Source: Populus alba (lineage: Eukaryota; Streptophyta; Magnoliopsida; Malpighiales; Salicaceae). From it: DNA of 64,000 nt. Both the position numbers and the translations under genes were made by a program. The stretch spans positions 9,368,169 to 9,432,168 of the forward strand of contig NC_133288.1 of NCBI RefSeq assembly GCF_005239225.2, read 5' to 3'. This document shows positions 26,481-37,455 of this stretch, piece after piece (the first letter of the stretch is position 1; every line of letters starts with the position of its first letter). The notes beneath the pieces are model-generated. The model saw only the letters and a list, made by a program, of their open reading frames with translations. It did not search any database and was not told where the DNA came from.

Positions 26481-27760
26481 ACATTTGTTGTCATCATAAT
26501 TCCTGATGGTTTTGCCAATATTTTCATGCTGTCAGTTAGTTTATAATTAGGAATTTTATATCCATCAGTAATTTTATTGAAGAATTAAAATACCAACGAA
26601 ATTATAAATGAAATATTCATGCCAAATTATTTTTTTACCGATTAGTGTTCTTTGAAAAATCCATTGATATAATAATTATTGACAAGCATTTCAGTCAGTT
26701 ATCCATCAGTTAATTAGGTTGCGAATATCATTGATGACATCATCAATAAAATTATCTACAGAATTTTTTATAATTGATTCTATCAACAAGTTCAAAAACA
26801 CTAAAACATTATGTAATTTTTTTGAAGAAATTAACTTAGATATAGTCGATGAAATCATCAATGGAATATATATTTCCATCAATGATTCTGTTAGTATTTC
26901 ATTAATTGTTTTTTTATCACATGTTTATTTGTTATAATCCCAATTGTATTTTTTAAAACATGAAATCACAACAACAACAAATAACAAATTGATCAACAAA
27001 TAATCGGTACACAATAAATTATCCATCATTTGTTCAATTTAAACTTATTCAACCTAAATTAACACTTTTTAATTATTATCAATTCTACAAAATAATTAAT
27101 TTCTATTAATTTTCTTTATTTTTTCAACTTAACAATAAAACTGAATAATTGTGATTGACACTCAATAAAAAACCTCATTACTTCTTTAATTATAACACAA
27201 CTAAATTACAAAATTAAAATCAAACTCAATTCCATCACATGATGAAGAAATTTAATTTCCTTCAAATTTCATACAAACCCTAACATATAAACTATATATT
27301 AATACAACAAAATTCTCTAGAAAAAAAGCTGTAAAACACTTACATGTACAAGTAAAATATAAGAACTATTAAAACATTTCAATACCTTACCTGGTATGGT
27401 GAAGGCTTCATAAAAAATTGAACCAAGAGGGGGATATGCTGAACTATTGATAGATGTAGGACGAAACTGGCATGTTAATTGGATGGCTAGATTTGTGAGG
27501 ATGGGGCTGGATTCTTCAGTTTAGGCTGCTGTGTTTTTGACAGAAAGAAAAGGAAGAAGAAGAAGAAATAGGAGGGAGAAATAAATATTAGTTATAACTC
27601 TTTTAAATTTGACAACTGAATATGGAGACGAAAAATTCTGATTGGAAATTCTGTCTAAAAATACTGACATGTTATATTGCCAACAAGATTTTCAATAAAA
27701 GTTTTATTAATTTTTTTCTATTATTTTTATACCATTAGCAATTACGCTAATTGCCTATGA
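26480..27760. mobile_element. Old, decayed relative of the CACTA-type elements
   Basis: Repeated phrases such as CCATCAGTAATTTTATTGA, ACCAACGAAATTATAAATG, GAATATATATTTCCATCAA and GCCAACAAGATTTTCAATAA are mutated versions of the TACCGACGGA/TCCGTCGGTA subterminal repeats seen intact at 31776-33341. It also shares the AT-rich interior and a GAAGAAGAAGAAG run (27553-27567). Clear CACTA ends were not found, so boundaries are approximate. Confidence 0.45.
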
Positions 27761-27764
27761 CAAT

Positions 27765-28595
27765 ATGCGAGCAGTATATTATTCTTTGTTCTAATACTTA
27801 AATATCAAAACATAAGTTTTTTCTTTACTAAAATTTGCTTTTATGCATGGTTATGATAGGTTTTTATTTAATAAATAATTATCAGGTATAAAAATATAAC
27901 AAAAGAAGATTCAAATTAATAAGATAAAAAGGTTTTAATTAAGGAGATGCATTTCTTTATTGATATTTATAATTTTTTTATATTTATTCTAATTACTTTC
28001 AAATTTTATCGAATAAACAACATGTCTTTAAAAATTATATTTTAAAAAATTTGTGATAAGAAAAGGCTGAATTATACTATAAAATAATTTTGTTTAAATG
28101 AAATTTAAATTAGTTCTTTTCTTGTAAAATATATAGATTTTTTTGACATATAATTAGATGAAAAACATTAAAGAGCTCTTCACGACACGGTATAAGATAT
28201 TTTAATCTATATATATTTTTCAACTTTTTAACTTGATCTTTGATTAATGTTAGCCACTTTATTTTATATTTATTAATAAATATAATTCTTGATTAAATTT
28301 ATTAAATAAAAGCATCAACTTTTTTATTTACAATTAAAATCTTTTTTTATGCATAGAAACACATTATTAATGATTGTGCTTTCTTTTGCTCTTTTTTTTT
28401 TTAAAAAAATCTTCTGATATGACATTTGAATAGCAGGTGAATTAACTAGTACACTATAATTGTTTAAAATAAAGAAAAATAATTTTTTTTAAATAATTTC
28501 CCCTCACATTACTATAGCAAAGTGAGAATTGTTATTAAGGAAATGAAACTTAAAGATATGAGAAATCAGCATCTTAAATTTGGAAATCAAAATTT
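27765..28595. other. Intergenic, AT-rich, nothing recognised
   Basis: Long A/T runs without coding frames, RNA genes or clear repeats. Confidence 0.5.
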
Positions 28596-28599
28596 CCTC

Positions 28600-29880
28600 C
28601 ACAATTTTGTAAATCTCACGTGTTGTCGATTGTTGGCTGTTATGGTAGTGTTATGGTTAGCCATAGGCGGTAGAAATCTGGTTGTAGTTAATGGTGAAGT
28701 TTTTTTTCATGGCAATCGGTGGTGATATTAATGTCGTTCAGCTGGTCTATGATGGAGATTGCCAAGTGAGAGGCAGTGATGCTTTTCCGTTTGGAAAAGT
28801 TGTTGAACTATATTTTTTTTAATTTGTTTTTAAAAATTTTGTTAAAAAATATATATTTTTATGTTTTTAAATTATTTTGATGTGCTAATCTTAAATTTTT
28901 TTTAAAAAATAATAAAATATTATTTTAATATATTTCTAAACAAAAAATACTTTGAACTGTCATTACCACCACAATCCCAAATATATACTAAAAAAAAAAA
29001 TAATAAGAGAAAGGAGAGTAGGAAAATAGGGATGCGATAAAAATAGTTTTTTAGCATTGTTATTAAAATCAAATGGATTGGTTGTTTCTAGACCAATCTA
29101 GCTTGAGGATATGAACCATTTGTTAAATTAGCATGATAAAAACCAATTTGAACCAAACTAAATCAATCAAGAAACACTAATTCAAACTGGTAAAACTGAT
29201 TCAAAAGCTAACTCATTAAGTGTTACTCAATAAAAAATCTAAATTATTAGGTACTAAACTGTAGACCTCACAAATTAAAATAAAAGAACTTTTTATCAAC
29301 AACTCATAACATTTATTGTGTAGCAAGATGTTTATAAATTTATATATAGAACTAGTGTCAATGATTTTTTTTTTTTTTTATGGCGTTGGGTGATGGTAGT
29401 GGTAGTGGCTTTTAGTTGGTCTATGGTGGAGAGAGCCAAACGGGAGGTGGTGATGCTTTTCAAATGGTTTTAGTGGTGGATGGTGGAGGTGGTTGTGAAT
29501 TTGGCTTTAAGCATTAAAGAGAGGAGGGAGGAGGGGGGTGAGGGGGATAATGGTGATGGAAGAAAAATGGGCTTCTAGCATTGTTATTAGGATCAGAATG
29601 ACTGGCCAGTTCTACTAGTGAACTTGTAAATTGGACCTTGGACTAATTTAGTTTGAGGGCATGAATCATTTGTGCAATTAACCAACTAGAAACTGATTCA
29701 AAGTTAACCCGTCATGTGTCCTTAATAATAATAATAATAAAAACCTTTAAAAACCCTAAAAAGGCTCTCTTTCAAGGTATTAAACCCTAGACATCACGCA
29801 TAAAAATAAAAAGGCTCTTAGTGTACGAGTCCCCAATATCAATTGTGTAATAAGATGTTGATAAATTTATTATATTTCAG
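28600..29880 (+). repeat. Tandem direct duplication (two diverged units)
   Basis: Unit 1 (about 28600-29345) and unit 2 (about 29365-29880) share a series of blocks in the same order: GGTGATGGTAGTGGTAGTGG-like G-rich sequence, GGTCTATGGTGGAGA, GGTGGTGATGCTTTTC, then AGCATTGTTATTARRATCA, GAACCATTTGTTAAATTAGC/GAATCATTTGTGCAATTAAC, and a tail ending AAGATGTTKATAAATTTAT. Unit 1 is longer because a MITE is inserted at 28790-28990. Neither unit keeps an open frame. Confidence 0.7.
28790..28990 (+). mobile_element. Short MITE, copy in plus orientation
   Basis: Shares with other window copies a core of the form TTAAATTATTTTGATGTGCTGAT, then an A-rich run, then TATTTTAATATATTT, CTAAACAAAAAATACTTT and an end ACCACCACAATCCCAAA. 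It interrupts unit 1 of the surrounding tandem duplication, so it inserted after that duplication or into one copy only. No transposase. Confidence 0.6.
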
Positions 29881-29884
29881 CATG

Positions 29885-30485
29885 TATATAAACATCATAA
29901 GAGATCTATAGATGATTTGAAAATACAAATAAAAAAATAACTTGAAATAAAAAAAATAATTTGTTTAAAATTATTTTTAAAATACAAGAACAAACAACTC
30001 CTTAATTCAAGTTTGATTCTAGTAACACTAGTAAGTAGTTTTTTTATTCTACAAGTAGAATTGGTAACTTATTAACTGAGTATATAAAATGCAAAATATT
30101 TTTTCGTTCAGACTATAAAATGATTAACATAATTTATATGGTTATTTTTAAAATTTATTTATGATCACATTCTTACATTTGCATGCGTGTCTGTGAGAAG
30201 CATACAAAATATATATGAACATAACGGGATCCACGTTTGGATATTTGTATGTCATGTCTGTCAATTATGCGCTTGTTGTTCGAAATAGAAGCCACAATAG
30301 CATGAACTGTTGTCTTTATATTAATCTCTGCATCCATTTTGTTCCTAAAAAGAATTATTGTTTTGGCCAAATTCCTATATTTCATTGCGCATAGAATATG
30401 TCCGTGAACCTTTTTCTTAACCTCGTTCTATTTGTTTTATGGAATGGAAGGGGACAAATGCCCAAGAACATGCTAAAGTTAGGGT
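29885..30485. other. Intergenic, nothing recognised
   Basis: AT-rich spacer. A 70-codon frame on the minus strand at 30173-30385 has no recognisable domain or splice context and is treated as chance. Confidence 0.45.
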
Positions 30486-30489
30486 ATTT

Positions 30490-30690
30490 TTTATTTTACC
30501 TTTCAAAAGTATTTTTAAAAAAATTAAATTTTTTTTTTGTTTTAAATTAAATAATTGTTGTGTTTTTAAATTATTTTAATTTACTGATATAAAAAATAAT
30601 TTTTAAAAATTAAAAAAAAAAACTATTTTAATATATTTATAAATAAAAAAAATATTATTATCACATTTTCAAACACATTACAAGCAATAA
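30490..30690 (+). mobile_element. Short MITE of the same family
   Basis: Carries the family core (TTTTTAAATTATTTTAATTTACTGAT, split by A runs), then ATTTTAATATATTTATAAAT and a right end ATTTTCAAACACATTAC. Related to copies at 28790, 30905, 37735 and 44025. Non-coding. Confidence 0.55.
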
Positions 30691-30904
30691 AGAGCTAGGG
30701 GACGATAGTCGATCCCATTTATTCCCTATCTCCATTTCTGCCCCCATAACCTTTTCATTTTCCGAGCTCACTCAGTCAACATTTTAATGCATGAAGAAAA
30801 CTCGAAATCCCAGAAGATGAGGGGGCATCCACATCCACAGCCCGCACTCGTCACTTCTCAAATGGTTGAATGATGACTCCATCGATCACAGTTACAGATT
30901 TAAA

Positions 30905-31120
30905 GCTTATTTGCAATGTAGATATAGTTGTTTCTTAAATAAATTTTTATATTAAAATATATATTAATGATATTTTTTTTATTTTTTAAAAATTATTTTT
31001 AACATTAATACATTGAAATGATTTGAAAACACTAAAAATATATTAATTTAAAGTTAATAAAAAAAATTTAAACTTTTTTTAAAAATATTTTTAAAATATA
31101 AAAACAAACGTCATTAGCAG
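30905..31120 (-). mobile_element. Short MITE, opposite orientation
   Basis: Reverse-complement copy of the same family. TATTAAAATATATATTAAT and CATTGAAATGATTTGAAAAC appear in the same spacing as at 44025-44235. The two minus-oriented copies are clearly alike over their whole length. Confidence 0.6.
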
Positions 31121-31418
31121 ACCAACAAGCCTACAGGGAATTCAAAACAGAAGCATGGTGGAAAATCCATTCCCACGTATGATAGTTAAAAACCTCCATC
31201 TTTCTCATAATTGTTTGCTAAGAAAATGTTATTTATATCACGCTTCAGTCCACCCAAATCTCCCCAGTATCTTTCCCTTTGTTTTGAGCAACAAAATTGT
31301 GGAGGATGTCTCGTTTCAGAGACGTACAATATGCAAGCTTTCCTGATGTGTCGGCTGTCGGCTGTCGGCTGTCGTCTGAATTTAATAGAGGCGTGGGTGG
31401 CGCACGTATAACGGAGAG

Positions 31419-31602
31419 GATTATAAATATGCAACCTTGCACATGTTACCATGTGAGCCTTAGCAGTCAAGACAATTCATCTCTCTCGTTTTCTTTAGCC
31501 ATGAGGGTGATCAGCCAATGGCTTCCATGCTTTGACTTTATGGCTTCTCTCTTAGCTACTACCATAATGTTACAATTTCTAATTTCCATTTTAATTAAAT
31601 AG
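31419..31602 (+). CDS. Possible short ORF (33 aa) behind a TATA-like box
   Basis: A good TATA match (ATTATAAATAT, 31420-31430) lies 70-80 bases before an ATG at 31501 opening a 33-codon frame that ends at 31602. The peptide (MRVISQWLPCFDFMASLLA, then a hydrophobic tail) could be a small membrane-associated peptide. I do not recognise it. The complete CACTA element begins 174 bases downstream, so this could be the start of a gene broken by insertion, or simply chance. Upstream, 31346-31375 holds a triplicated GTCGGCT phrase. Confidence 0.25.
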
Positions 31603-31775
31603 CTTGCAAACGGTGTTAATAATGCCTCTTGATGTTAGAAAACGGGTTTAGATTTATGGCTAATCTTAGTTTCAATATTAAGATGTTTTTCCTGATTATC
31701 ATTTTGGGTTTGAATCTCAGAAGAGAGGTTGTTGGAATTTTTTTAATTTTTTTTTATAAATCCCTGATTAAGAAT

Positions 31776-33341
31776 CACTACAAGATTTAACAGTTTTACC
31801 GATGGAATTTTTCCGTCGGCATAAGACACATATTCCATCGGTAATTAATTTACCGACGAAATCACCGACGGAAAATTTTCGTCGGTGAATCTTTCGTCGG
31901 TAATTTTTTGTCCGTCGGTAATAATATTACCGACGGATTTACTGGCGGAATAGATGCGTCGGTAAAATTTTTTTTATTACCGACGGAAATTTCCGTCGGT
32001 AAATCCGTTGGTAATTATTCCGTCGGTAATTATTTAAAAATATTTTTTTAAAAAATCATTTTATAAAATTATAAAATAATTAAATTAACATAAATCAACA
32101 TTGTATAATATATACTCAAAATACTTGGAAAAAAGAATAAGAAAATCAACTAAAACAAATTTGCAAAAAATAAATAAAACAAAAAAATTAATTCAACTAA
32201 AAAAATTCATATGAAAAAAATGAAGTTGCAATTGCTAAAAATTTAAAAATCCTATAAATAAATCAACTAAAAATTGATCTCATATGAAAAAAAAATAAAA
32301 AATCTCACAACAACATTTATACAATTATTAAGAACAAAATCAATTAAAATTAAATAAAAAACAAATATAGTGAAAAATCATGAAAAAAAAAGAAAAAAGA
32401 AAGATCTTACCTTAATATACTTGCAAGTGAAGCTAAGGAAAAACAAATTCGTGAAGCATATTAATTAAAAAAACTAAGAGGATAAAAGAAGAAAGAAGAA
32501 GAAGAAGACATACCCGAGCATAGAGGAAAAGAGAAGGAGATGAGGAGAGAAAATAAGAGAAAGAAATAGATATTGATGTTTTTTACATATAGTGAAGAAG
32601 AAGAAGAAGAAGAAGAAAGAAGAAGTAGTAGAAGAGGAAAAAGAAATAATGAGTCTGTCTCTTGTGAAATAAGCGGATTCAGGTTATTTATTGGGGCGCG
32701 TTACCGACGGATTTACCGACAGATAATTAAATATTAATATTTTTTAATTATTTCGTCGGTAATTTCGTCGGTAATATTTAATTTAAATTTTCAATTTCAT
32801 AAAAAGTTTTCAGAAACCGCAAAAAATTACCAATGATTTTTCAATCCGTCGGTGATTCCGTCTGTAATATTTAAATGAAAATTTTAAATCAATTGAATTT
32901 TTCCAGAAAACCGCCAAAACACACCGATGAATTTTCAATCCGTCGGTGATTTTGTCCGTAAAGTAAAACAATTAACAGTGCAATTGGAAGATGAATAGTT
33001 CTGGAGCTCTCTGTAAAATACCGACGAAAAAATTCCGTCGGTAATTCCCTTTATAATTGACATGATGAACAATGTTCACAGTTTACCAACAGATTTACCG
33101 ACAGAATTACCGACAGAATTTTTCCGTCGGTAATTCCGTTGGTAAAAAATGACACATCATCTTTTTTTTTCTTTGTTTTAAATTTTTTTTTCCCACGGTA
33201 ATTCCCTCGGTATATACCGAGGGAATCTTTCCGTCGGTAAAATCCCTCGAAAATATTTCCGTCGGTAAAGTCCCTCGGAAATTTACCGACGGAAATATTT
33301 CCTCGGTATTTCCGTTTGTATTTATTGATTTTCTGGTAGTG
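31776..33341 (+). mobile_element. Complete non-autonomous CACTA (En/Spm) element, copy 1
   Basis: The element begins CACTACAAGATTTAACAG and ends TTTTCTGGTAGTG, so both termini read CACTAC inwards. It is flanked by a 3-bp duplication AAT (31773-31775 and 33342-33344), the CACTA hallmark. Both subterminal regions are packed with TACCGACGGA/TCCGTCGGTA repeats in both orientations, the expected transposase-binding motifs. The 1.57-kb body is AT-rich with GAAGAAG runs (about 32490-32630) and has no transposase frame, so mobility would need an autonomous partner in trans. Confidence 0.93.
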
Positions 33342-33539
33342 AATATGATTTTCTTTATGATTTAACTAGAGAGTAAAAATTAAATTCAATATTAACATTT
33401 CAAAATAAAATAAAATAATAAGGATACACTGTTATTAGAAAAACAAATTCAAGGTTTTTACCATCAAACTGCAAAGACCTTCACATGCATGCTTACATAT
33501 CGTTTCTATGATTCCATTGTTGTCTTGATCACTAACTGA

Positions 33540-33930
33540 ATTTTACATTTTACTGAGGAAATATTTCTTCGGTATTTAAGCACTGATTTCATCAACATGA
33601 CTTTTATCAACAGATCACATATGAATATTATTCATCAAAAATATTATCATCAATGATTTTTGTTCTATCAATCACCGATAAATTTACAAACAAAAAAACA
33701 TGCCAAATTTTTTTTCTCGGCATCATTTTGTTGATATTTTCATTGAAGAAGATGGAATATCATTGGCCAAAAGAACCGTTGGTAAGTACATTGGTAATTT
33801 ATTTTTATATTACCAATAGAATTAACATGTGAGGAATTAAATAGTGTTAGTGGCATTTTCAGTAATTTTTTTCAAACTCTTTGAAATATACTGACAAACT
33901 TATTTGATTAGTAAGCCCATCAATAAGTTG
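33540..33930. mobile_element. Fragment of an older CACTA-family relative
   Basis: Contains decayed subterminal-like phrases: GAGGAAATATTTCTTCGGTAT, ATCACCGATAAATTTAC, ACCGTTGGTAAGTACATTGG and ACCAATAGAATTAACATG. It lies about 200 bases beyond the complete copy. No ends were identified. Confidence 0.4.
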
Positions 33931-34012
33931 TTTAAATATTTTTTTTAAAAAAAATCTAATAAATAGATAGAGTAGAAAAAAATTCAAAGAAATTAAATTA
34001 AAATAAAAAAAT

Positions 34013-34015
<3 letters not shown>

Positions 34016-34045
<30 letters not shown>
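34016..34045. repeat. (TA)n microsatellite
   Basis: Uninterrupted run of about 15 TA dinucleotides. Confidence 0.95.
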
Positions 34046-34047
<2 letters not shown>

Positions 34048-34232
34048 ATTTTAATACAATTCATCTATAATAGAGGGGTTGAAGGAGGAGGAGGAGGCAT
34101 GTCTTTGTGGGGATCGAGGAGGCGATAAGAGGAAGCACATATACCACTCATGTATACAATCAGCTCCACGTATAATTATTGGAGTTTGATTGTCTTAATA
34201 CTAAGTCATTTTTTCTTAACAATAAGATGGGT

Positions 34233-34357
34233 CGTGTGTACTTAAACTTGTTAGTTCAAGTTCTATAATCATTTTTAATGGCTTAATATCCAAAGCTTAT
34301 TAACTAGCCATTAAAAGTCTTAGAATCCTTTGAAGTTTTCTCCAACCTTGTTATTGG
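34233..34357 (+). repeat. Left member of a direct repeat pair
   Basis: This segment (AGTTCAAGTTCTATAATC, then TTTTTAATGGCTTAATATCC and AGAATCCTTTGAAGTTTTCTCC split by short gaps) matches 36116-36232 in the same orientation with scattered mismatches. The pair is 1.9 kb apart with no gene between. They could be remains of the two LTRs of a collapsed element, though no TG...CA ends were located. Confidence 0.5.
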
Positions 34358-34596
34358 TGTTATCAATGAAAAAGAAACAAAAACTAGTTCATTTTTATTC
34401 TTTCATATTCCTAAAGTTTTTCAATGGATGAAATGTTGTGTTTCTCAAAGTACATAAACTTGGCGGAAACAATAATTTAATTTTTTTTCTAGGATTCCCA
34501 AGCGTCTTGTTAGATAATACAAAGTCATTTAGGATTTATACAAAGATTACATGAAGATTATTTCTTCTTTATGAGGTTTGATCAATTTCTTTCGAG

Positions 34597-34843
34597 AAAT
34601 TTTATGGTGCTCCTAGAGTAACTAGTAACATTCTAGTAGTTACTCCTTAGGCCAACTTTAAAGAAAGAAATAGATACAAGTGGGAAAGAGAAATTTTAGA
34701 TAGAGATATTCTTATCATATTTTATGGGTTATGAATTTTATTCTCTTTCTTTTCTTTGTTTATGTCTCTTTCTTCAAAGTGAGGTTTAAGGAGTAACTAA
34801 TAAAATGCAACTAGTTATTTCTTGAGAACCATAAAATCTTTTG
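34597..34843. repeat. Long inverted repeat, arms about 78 bp
   Basis: The left arm 34597-34673 (GAAATTTTATGGTGCTC, then TTAGTAGTTACTCCTTAG-like and TTTAAAGAAAGA) is complementary, with scattered mismatches, to the right arm 34764-34843 (TCTCTTTCTTCAAAGTGAGG, then TAAGGAGTAACTAATAAAAT and GAGAACCATAAAATC). The loop is about 90 bases. Transcription through it would give a long imperfect hairpin. Confidence 0.65.
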
Positions 34844-34849
34844 TATATT

Positions 34850-36110
34850 TAAGGCTAGGTTGTCGCAAATTATAAGTTGTCCAAATATCTAGTTTCTAAC
34901 ACTAATCTAAATTAACCACCTATGAGAAATTTCTTGAAATATCTTTTAGAAGAGAGGGTCATTAGTGCTAGCCCTTTATTTTTGTTTTTGGTGTTTCTTT
35001 ATATGTATGTTTTGTAACTTACACAATTTCTCTCTCTATAAAAAGACATAATGCATGACATTCTATTTGTAGAGAAATCTTAATAACCCTATAAATGAAA
35101 GAAAATCAAATTGTTTCCTAAATAATATCACATTTATTATTCTAGGATAATTTAAAAAATTTATTCAATTAAGTTCCTTTTTTATTTTTTTAGGTTTAGA
35201 ATTATAATCCTTGTATTAATTAATTTTTAAAACTTACCTTTAATCAAGTCACACTTGATTAATAATCCTAGTTTAATTTCTGACAAATGGTTATTATTAT
35301 GTGTGACCCGTTAGACTCCTAATATATTGGCTCAAATACAAATTATAATCCTAACCAAAATAGAATTAAATAAATCAAATAATTTTATTTATTATCAATT
35401 TAACAATTAATTGATATATATTTAAAATCAAGTGCGTTATCTAGCAATATGTCATGATCCCCTGAATATTAAAAAAATTATACGTGATTTGATTTAATTT
35501 TTTAGTAAGCAGTTTTTTAGTGTAATTATTACTTTGTCATTAATAATATTCTGATTTTAATATTATAATATAAAATGTATTTATTCTCTCAAATTATACT
35601 TATTATTAAAACTTATAATCATTAATTATTTAAATAAAATTTGAAATTTTTTTATTTAAACATTGAAGCATGTGTTATCTACCTGGTACACCATGGTCTA
35701 TATCAAGGCACGGGATGACCTAACTTGAACCTTAGACATTCTCCACAAAAATGATTTATGTGAAAAATCTCCATGCAATGCGACTTACAAAAATTCTCCA
35801 CCGGTCTCCATGAAAAATATCCTTAAGTATCTATTTATGAAAAATATCTCCATAACAAATCCATGTCTTTATTCGGGTAACCTCCATCTTGTTAAAAAAA
35901 AAAATAAACCTGAAAAATCGAATCTAAGATAAAGAAAAAAGGGTTGCAAAACCTAGCCTAACATGGAGGGAAAAAAAAGTTAAAAAATCGAGTCCAAATT
36001 GCTTGAAAAACGCAAAGAGAGCTAAAAGGAACTCACACTCTCTCATTCAACCTCTTATATATTATATCTTCCATACGAACTGACATCACCACAAAGATTT
36101 CTTCCATTCT
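34850..36110. other. Intergenic between the direct repeats, no gene
   Basis: AT-rich with broken frames on all strands. No retroelement domain or RNA gene could be recognised between the two repeat members. Confidence 0.5.
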
Positions 36111-36115
36111 ACAGG

Positions 36116-36232
36116 TGCTCGTGTAAATCCAAGTTCAACAACCATCTTTAACGGCTCAATCTCCAAAACCAATCAAACAATCGTAGAAAGCCCAGAATCC
36201 TTTGATGTTTTCTCCTGACTTTATCATTACAC
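36116..36232 (+). repeat. Right member of the direct repeat pair
   Basis: Matches 34233-34357: AACCATCTTTAACGGCTCAA, TCTCCAAAACCAA and AGAATCCTTTGATGTTTTCT occur in the same order. It is followed after about 150 bases by a SINE. Confidence 0.5.
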
Positions 36233-36378
36233 GTTAATTACCTTTTATAGCAACACCATGTGTCCAGTGAAGGAGCTTATGAATGGCCTTAATTGAATAT
36301 TTATGTCACTAGACATTGACGAAAGAAAGGAAAAAAAAAAAACAGTCCCCTCTAGAGTGCAGCATTTCACCGTAAGTA

Positions 36379-36570
36379 ATTTTTTTGGTAACCCGGGGTA
36401 TTCGGACCAGCTTACTTATACCATAACTAATTCCTGGATCCACTGAACATTTTGCAAGTCCAGTAGGCAGGTAAGGCACCGCGGGGATAATAGTCATACA
36501 CACTAAGACTTGAACCCAAGATACAGAGACAAAGAAACCCTTATCACCACTGGGCTAGAAGCCTCAATAG
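36379..36570 (-). mobile_element. Second tRNA-derived SINE with target duplication
   Basis: On the minus strand the head reads CTTCTAGCCCAGTGGTGATA, an A box (TAGCCCAGTGG), with a B box-like GGGTTCAAGTCTTAG downstream. The body ends in CCGGGTTACCAAAAAAATT. Flanks ACCGTAAGTA (36369-36378) and ACCGTAAATA (36571-36580) form a 10-bp target duplication with one mismatch. Plus-strand AGCTTACTTATACCATAACTA occupies the place of the AGCTTGAACGCACCTCGACTA block of the SINE at 17540-17718, so the two are related but not close copies. Confidence 0.8.
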
Positions 36571-36580
36571 ACCGTAAATA

Positions 36581-37062
36581 TTTGTTTATGCATATAGTAA
36601 CATACTACAGCAATTAAAGGGAAGTTTCGTGACTAAGACTCCATTCGAAATTTCGTGTTACGTAGTGATATAGTGGAAATTTCACTTGACTACGCACCCC
36701 ATTGATCATTCTGCTCAAGCACCTAGGCTTAGAAAAGAGGACATCAGTGTTTAATTTAATTATTTGTGCACAATTATTAAAGGAAAAAAAAAAAAAAGCA
36801 TCCCAAATTAAATATTTGTAGTTAAGAAATAAAGCGTACGTACATTACTTTTTTAATCCCCGCTTTGAGCAAGCTTATATACAGCGGCTTCTAGCCTAGC
36901 TACATGATGCGAGCCAGCCAATTCTATACACCGTGTCCAAACAAAAAAAAATACAACTAAAACTTGTCTCATGTAATAGATTCGCATATAAAATCCTCGT
37001 ATGATGAGAAGACCAACGCCAAAAACTCCAGAGCACCCACATGCACAAAAACTGGAGAGAAG
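36581..37062 (+). promoter_or_regulatory. Upstream region of the small gene at 37063
   Basis: No other gene recognised. The region includes a poly-A run (36784-36796). An in-frame ATG at 36964 would add 33 poorly structured residues and is not favoured as the start. No firm TATA position. Confidence 0.3.
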
Positions 37063-37455
37063 ATGGAGAAAGGAATTAACAGCCCAAAAAGAATGAAGAG
37101 CCATCTCTGCATCCCCAGGCTTCGAGTCAACGCAACCTGCACAATCAAGAACCACCGTTTATCTCCGATGACTCTCCTTGAACGTTTTCGACAAGCTGTG
37201 TTTCGTCTGATGATGTTATCTGCTCTGTCTAAGGCCACACATAATGCTGCCGGATCATCGCCGGATCATCATGTAATGAAGAAGAGATCATCTTATTATC
37301 CTGCCGATCCTCATCACAGTGAAGCTGTTGCAGACTGTATAGAGTTTATCAAGAAATCATCATTGACCGATCAGGAGGAGATCAACCGTGACTCTACTGC
37401 TAGTAGCTCCTTCGATGCAACCGGTGAGATGGCCATGCCTGTCCCGGTCACGTGA
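37063..37455 (+). CDS. Small basic plant protein, 'josephin-like' group (no Josephin domain)
   Basis: Intronless frame of 130 residues, basic in the first half. Recognisable segments are RLSPMTLLERFRQAVFRLMM (residues 32-51), which looks amphipathic, and HSEAVADCIEFIKKSS (85-100). The pair is a pattern I associate with small plant proteins labelled josephin-like in databases. No deubiquitinase Cys/His catalytic core is visible and the label should not be read as function. The start at 37063 is preferred over the in-frame ATG at 36964 because the added residues are low in character. Function and cell location are unknown. Composition is richer in GC than the surrounding DNA, supporting a real gene. 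Confidence 0.65.
   Translation: MEKGINSPKRMKSHLCIPRLRVNATCTIKNHRLSPMTLLERFRQAVFRLMMLSALSKATHNAAGSSPDHHVMKKRSSYYPADPHHSEAVADCIEFIKKSSLTDQEEINRDSTASSSFDATGEMAMPVPVT

Noticed and set aside
31780..33340. Repeated TACCGACGGA motif as a CRISPR-like or satellite array
   Set aside because: Unequal spacing, both orientations, CACTA termini and a 3-bp duplication identify it as transposon subterminal repeats.
37063..37455. Functional Josephin deubiquitinase
   Set aside because: The database label josephin-like does not fit a catalytic domain; no Cys/His active-site pattern or adequate length is seen.
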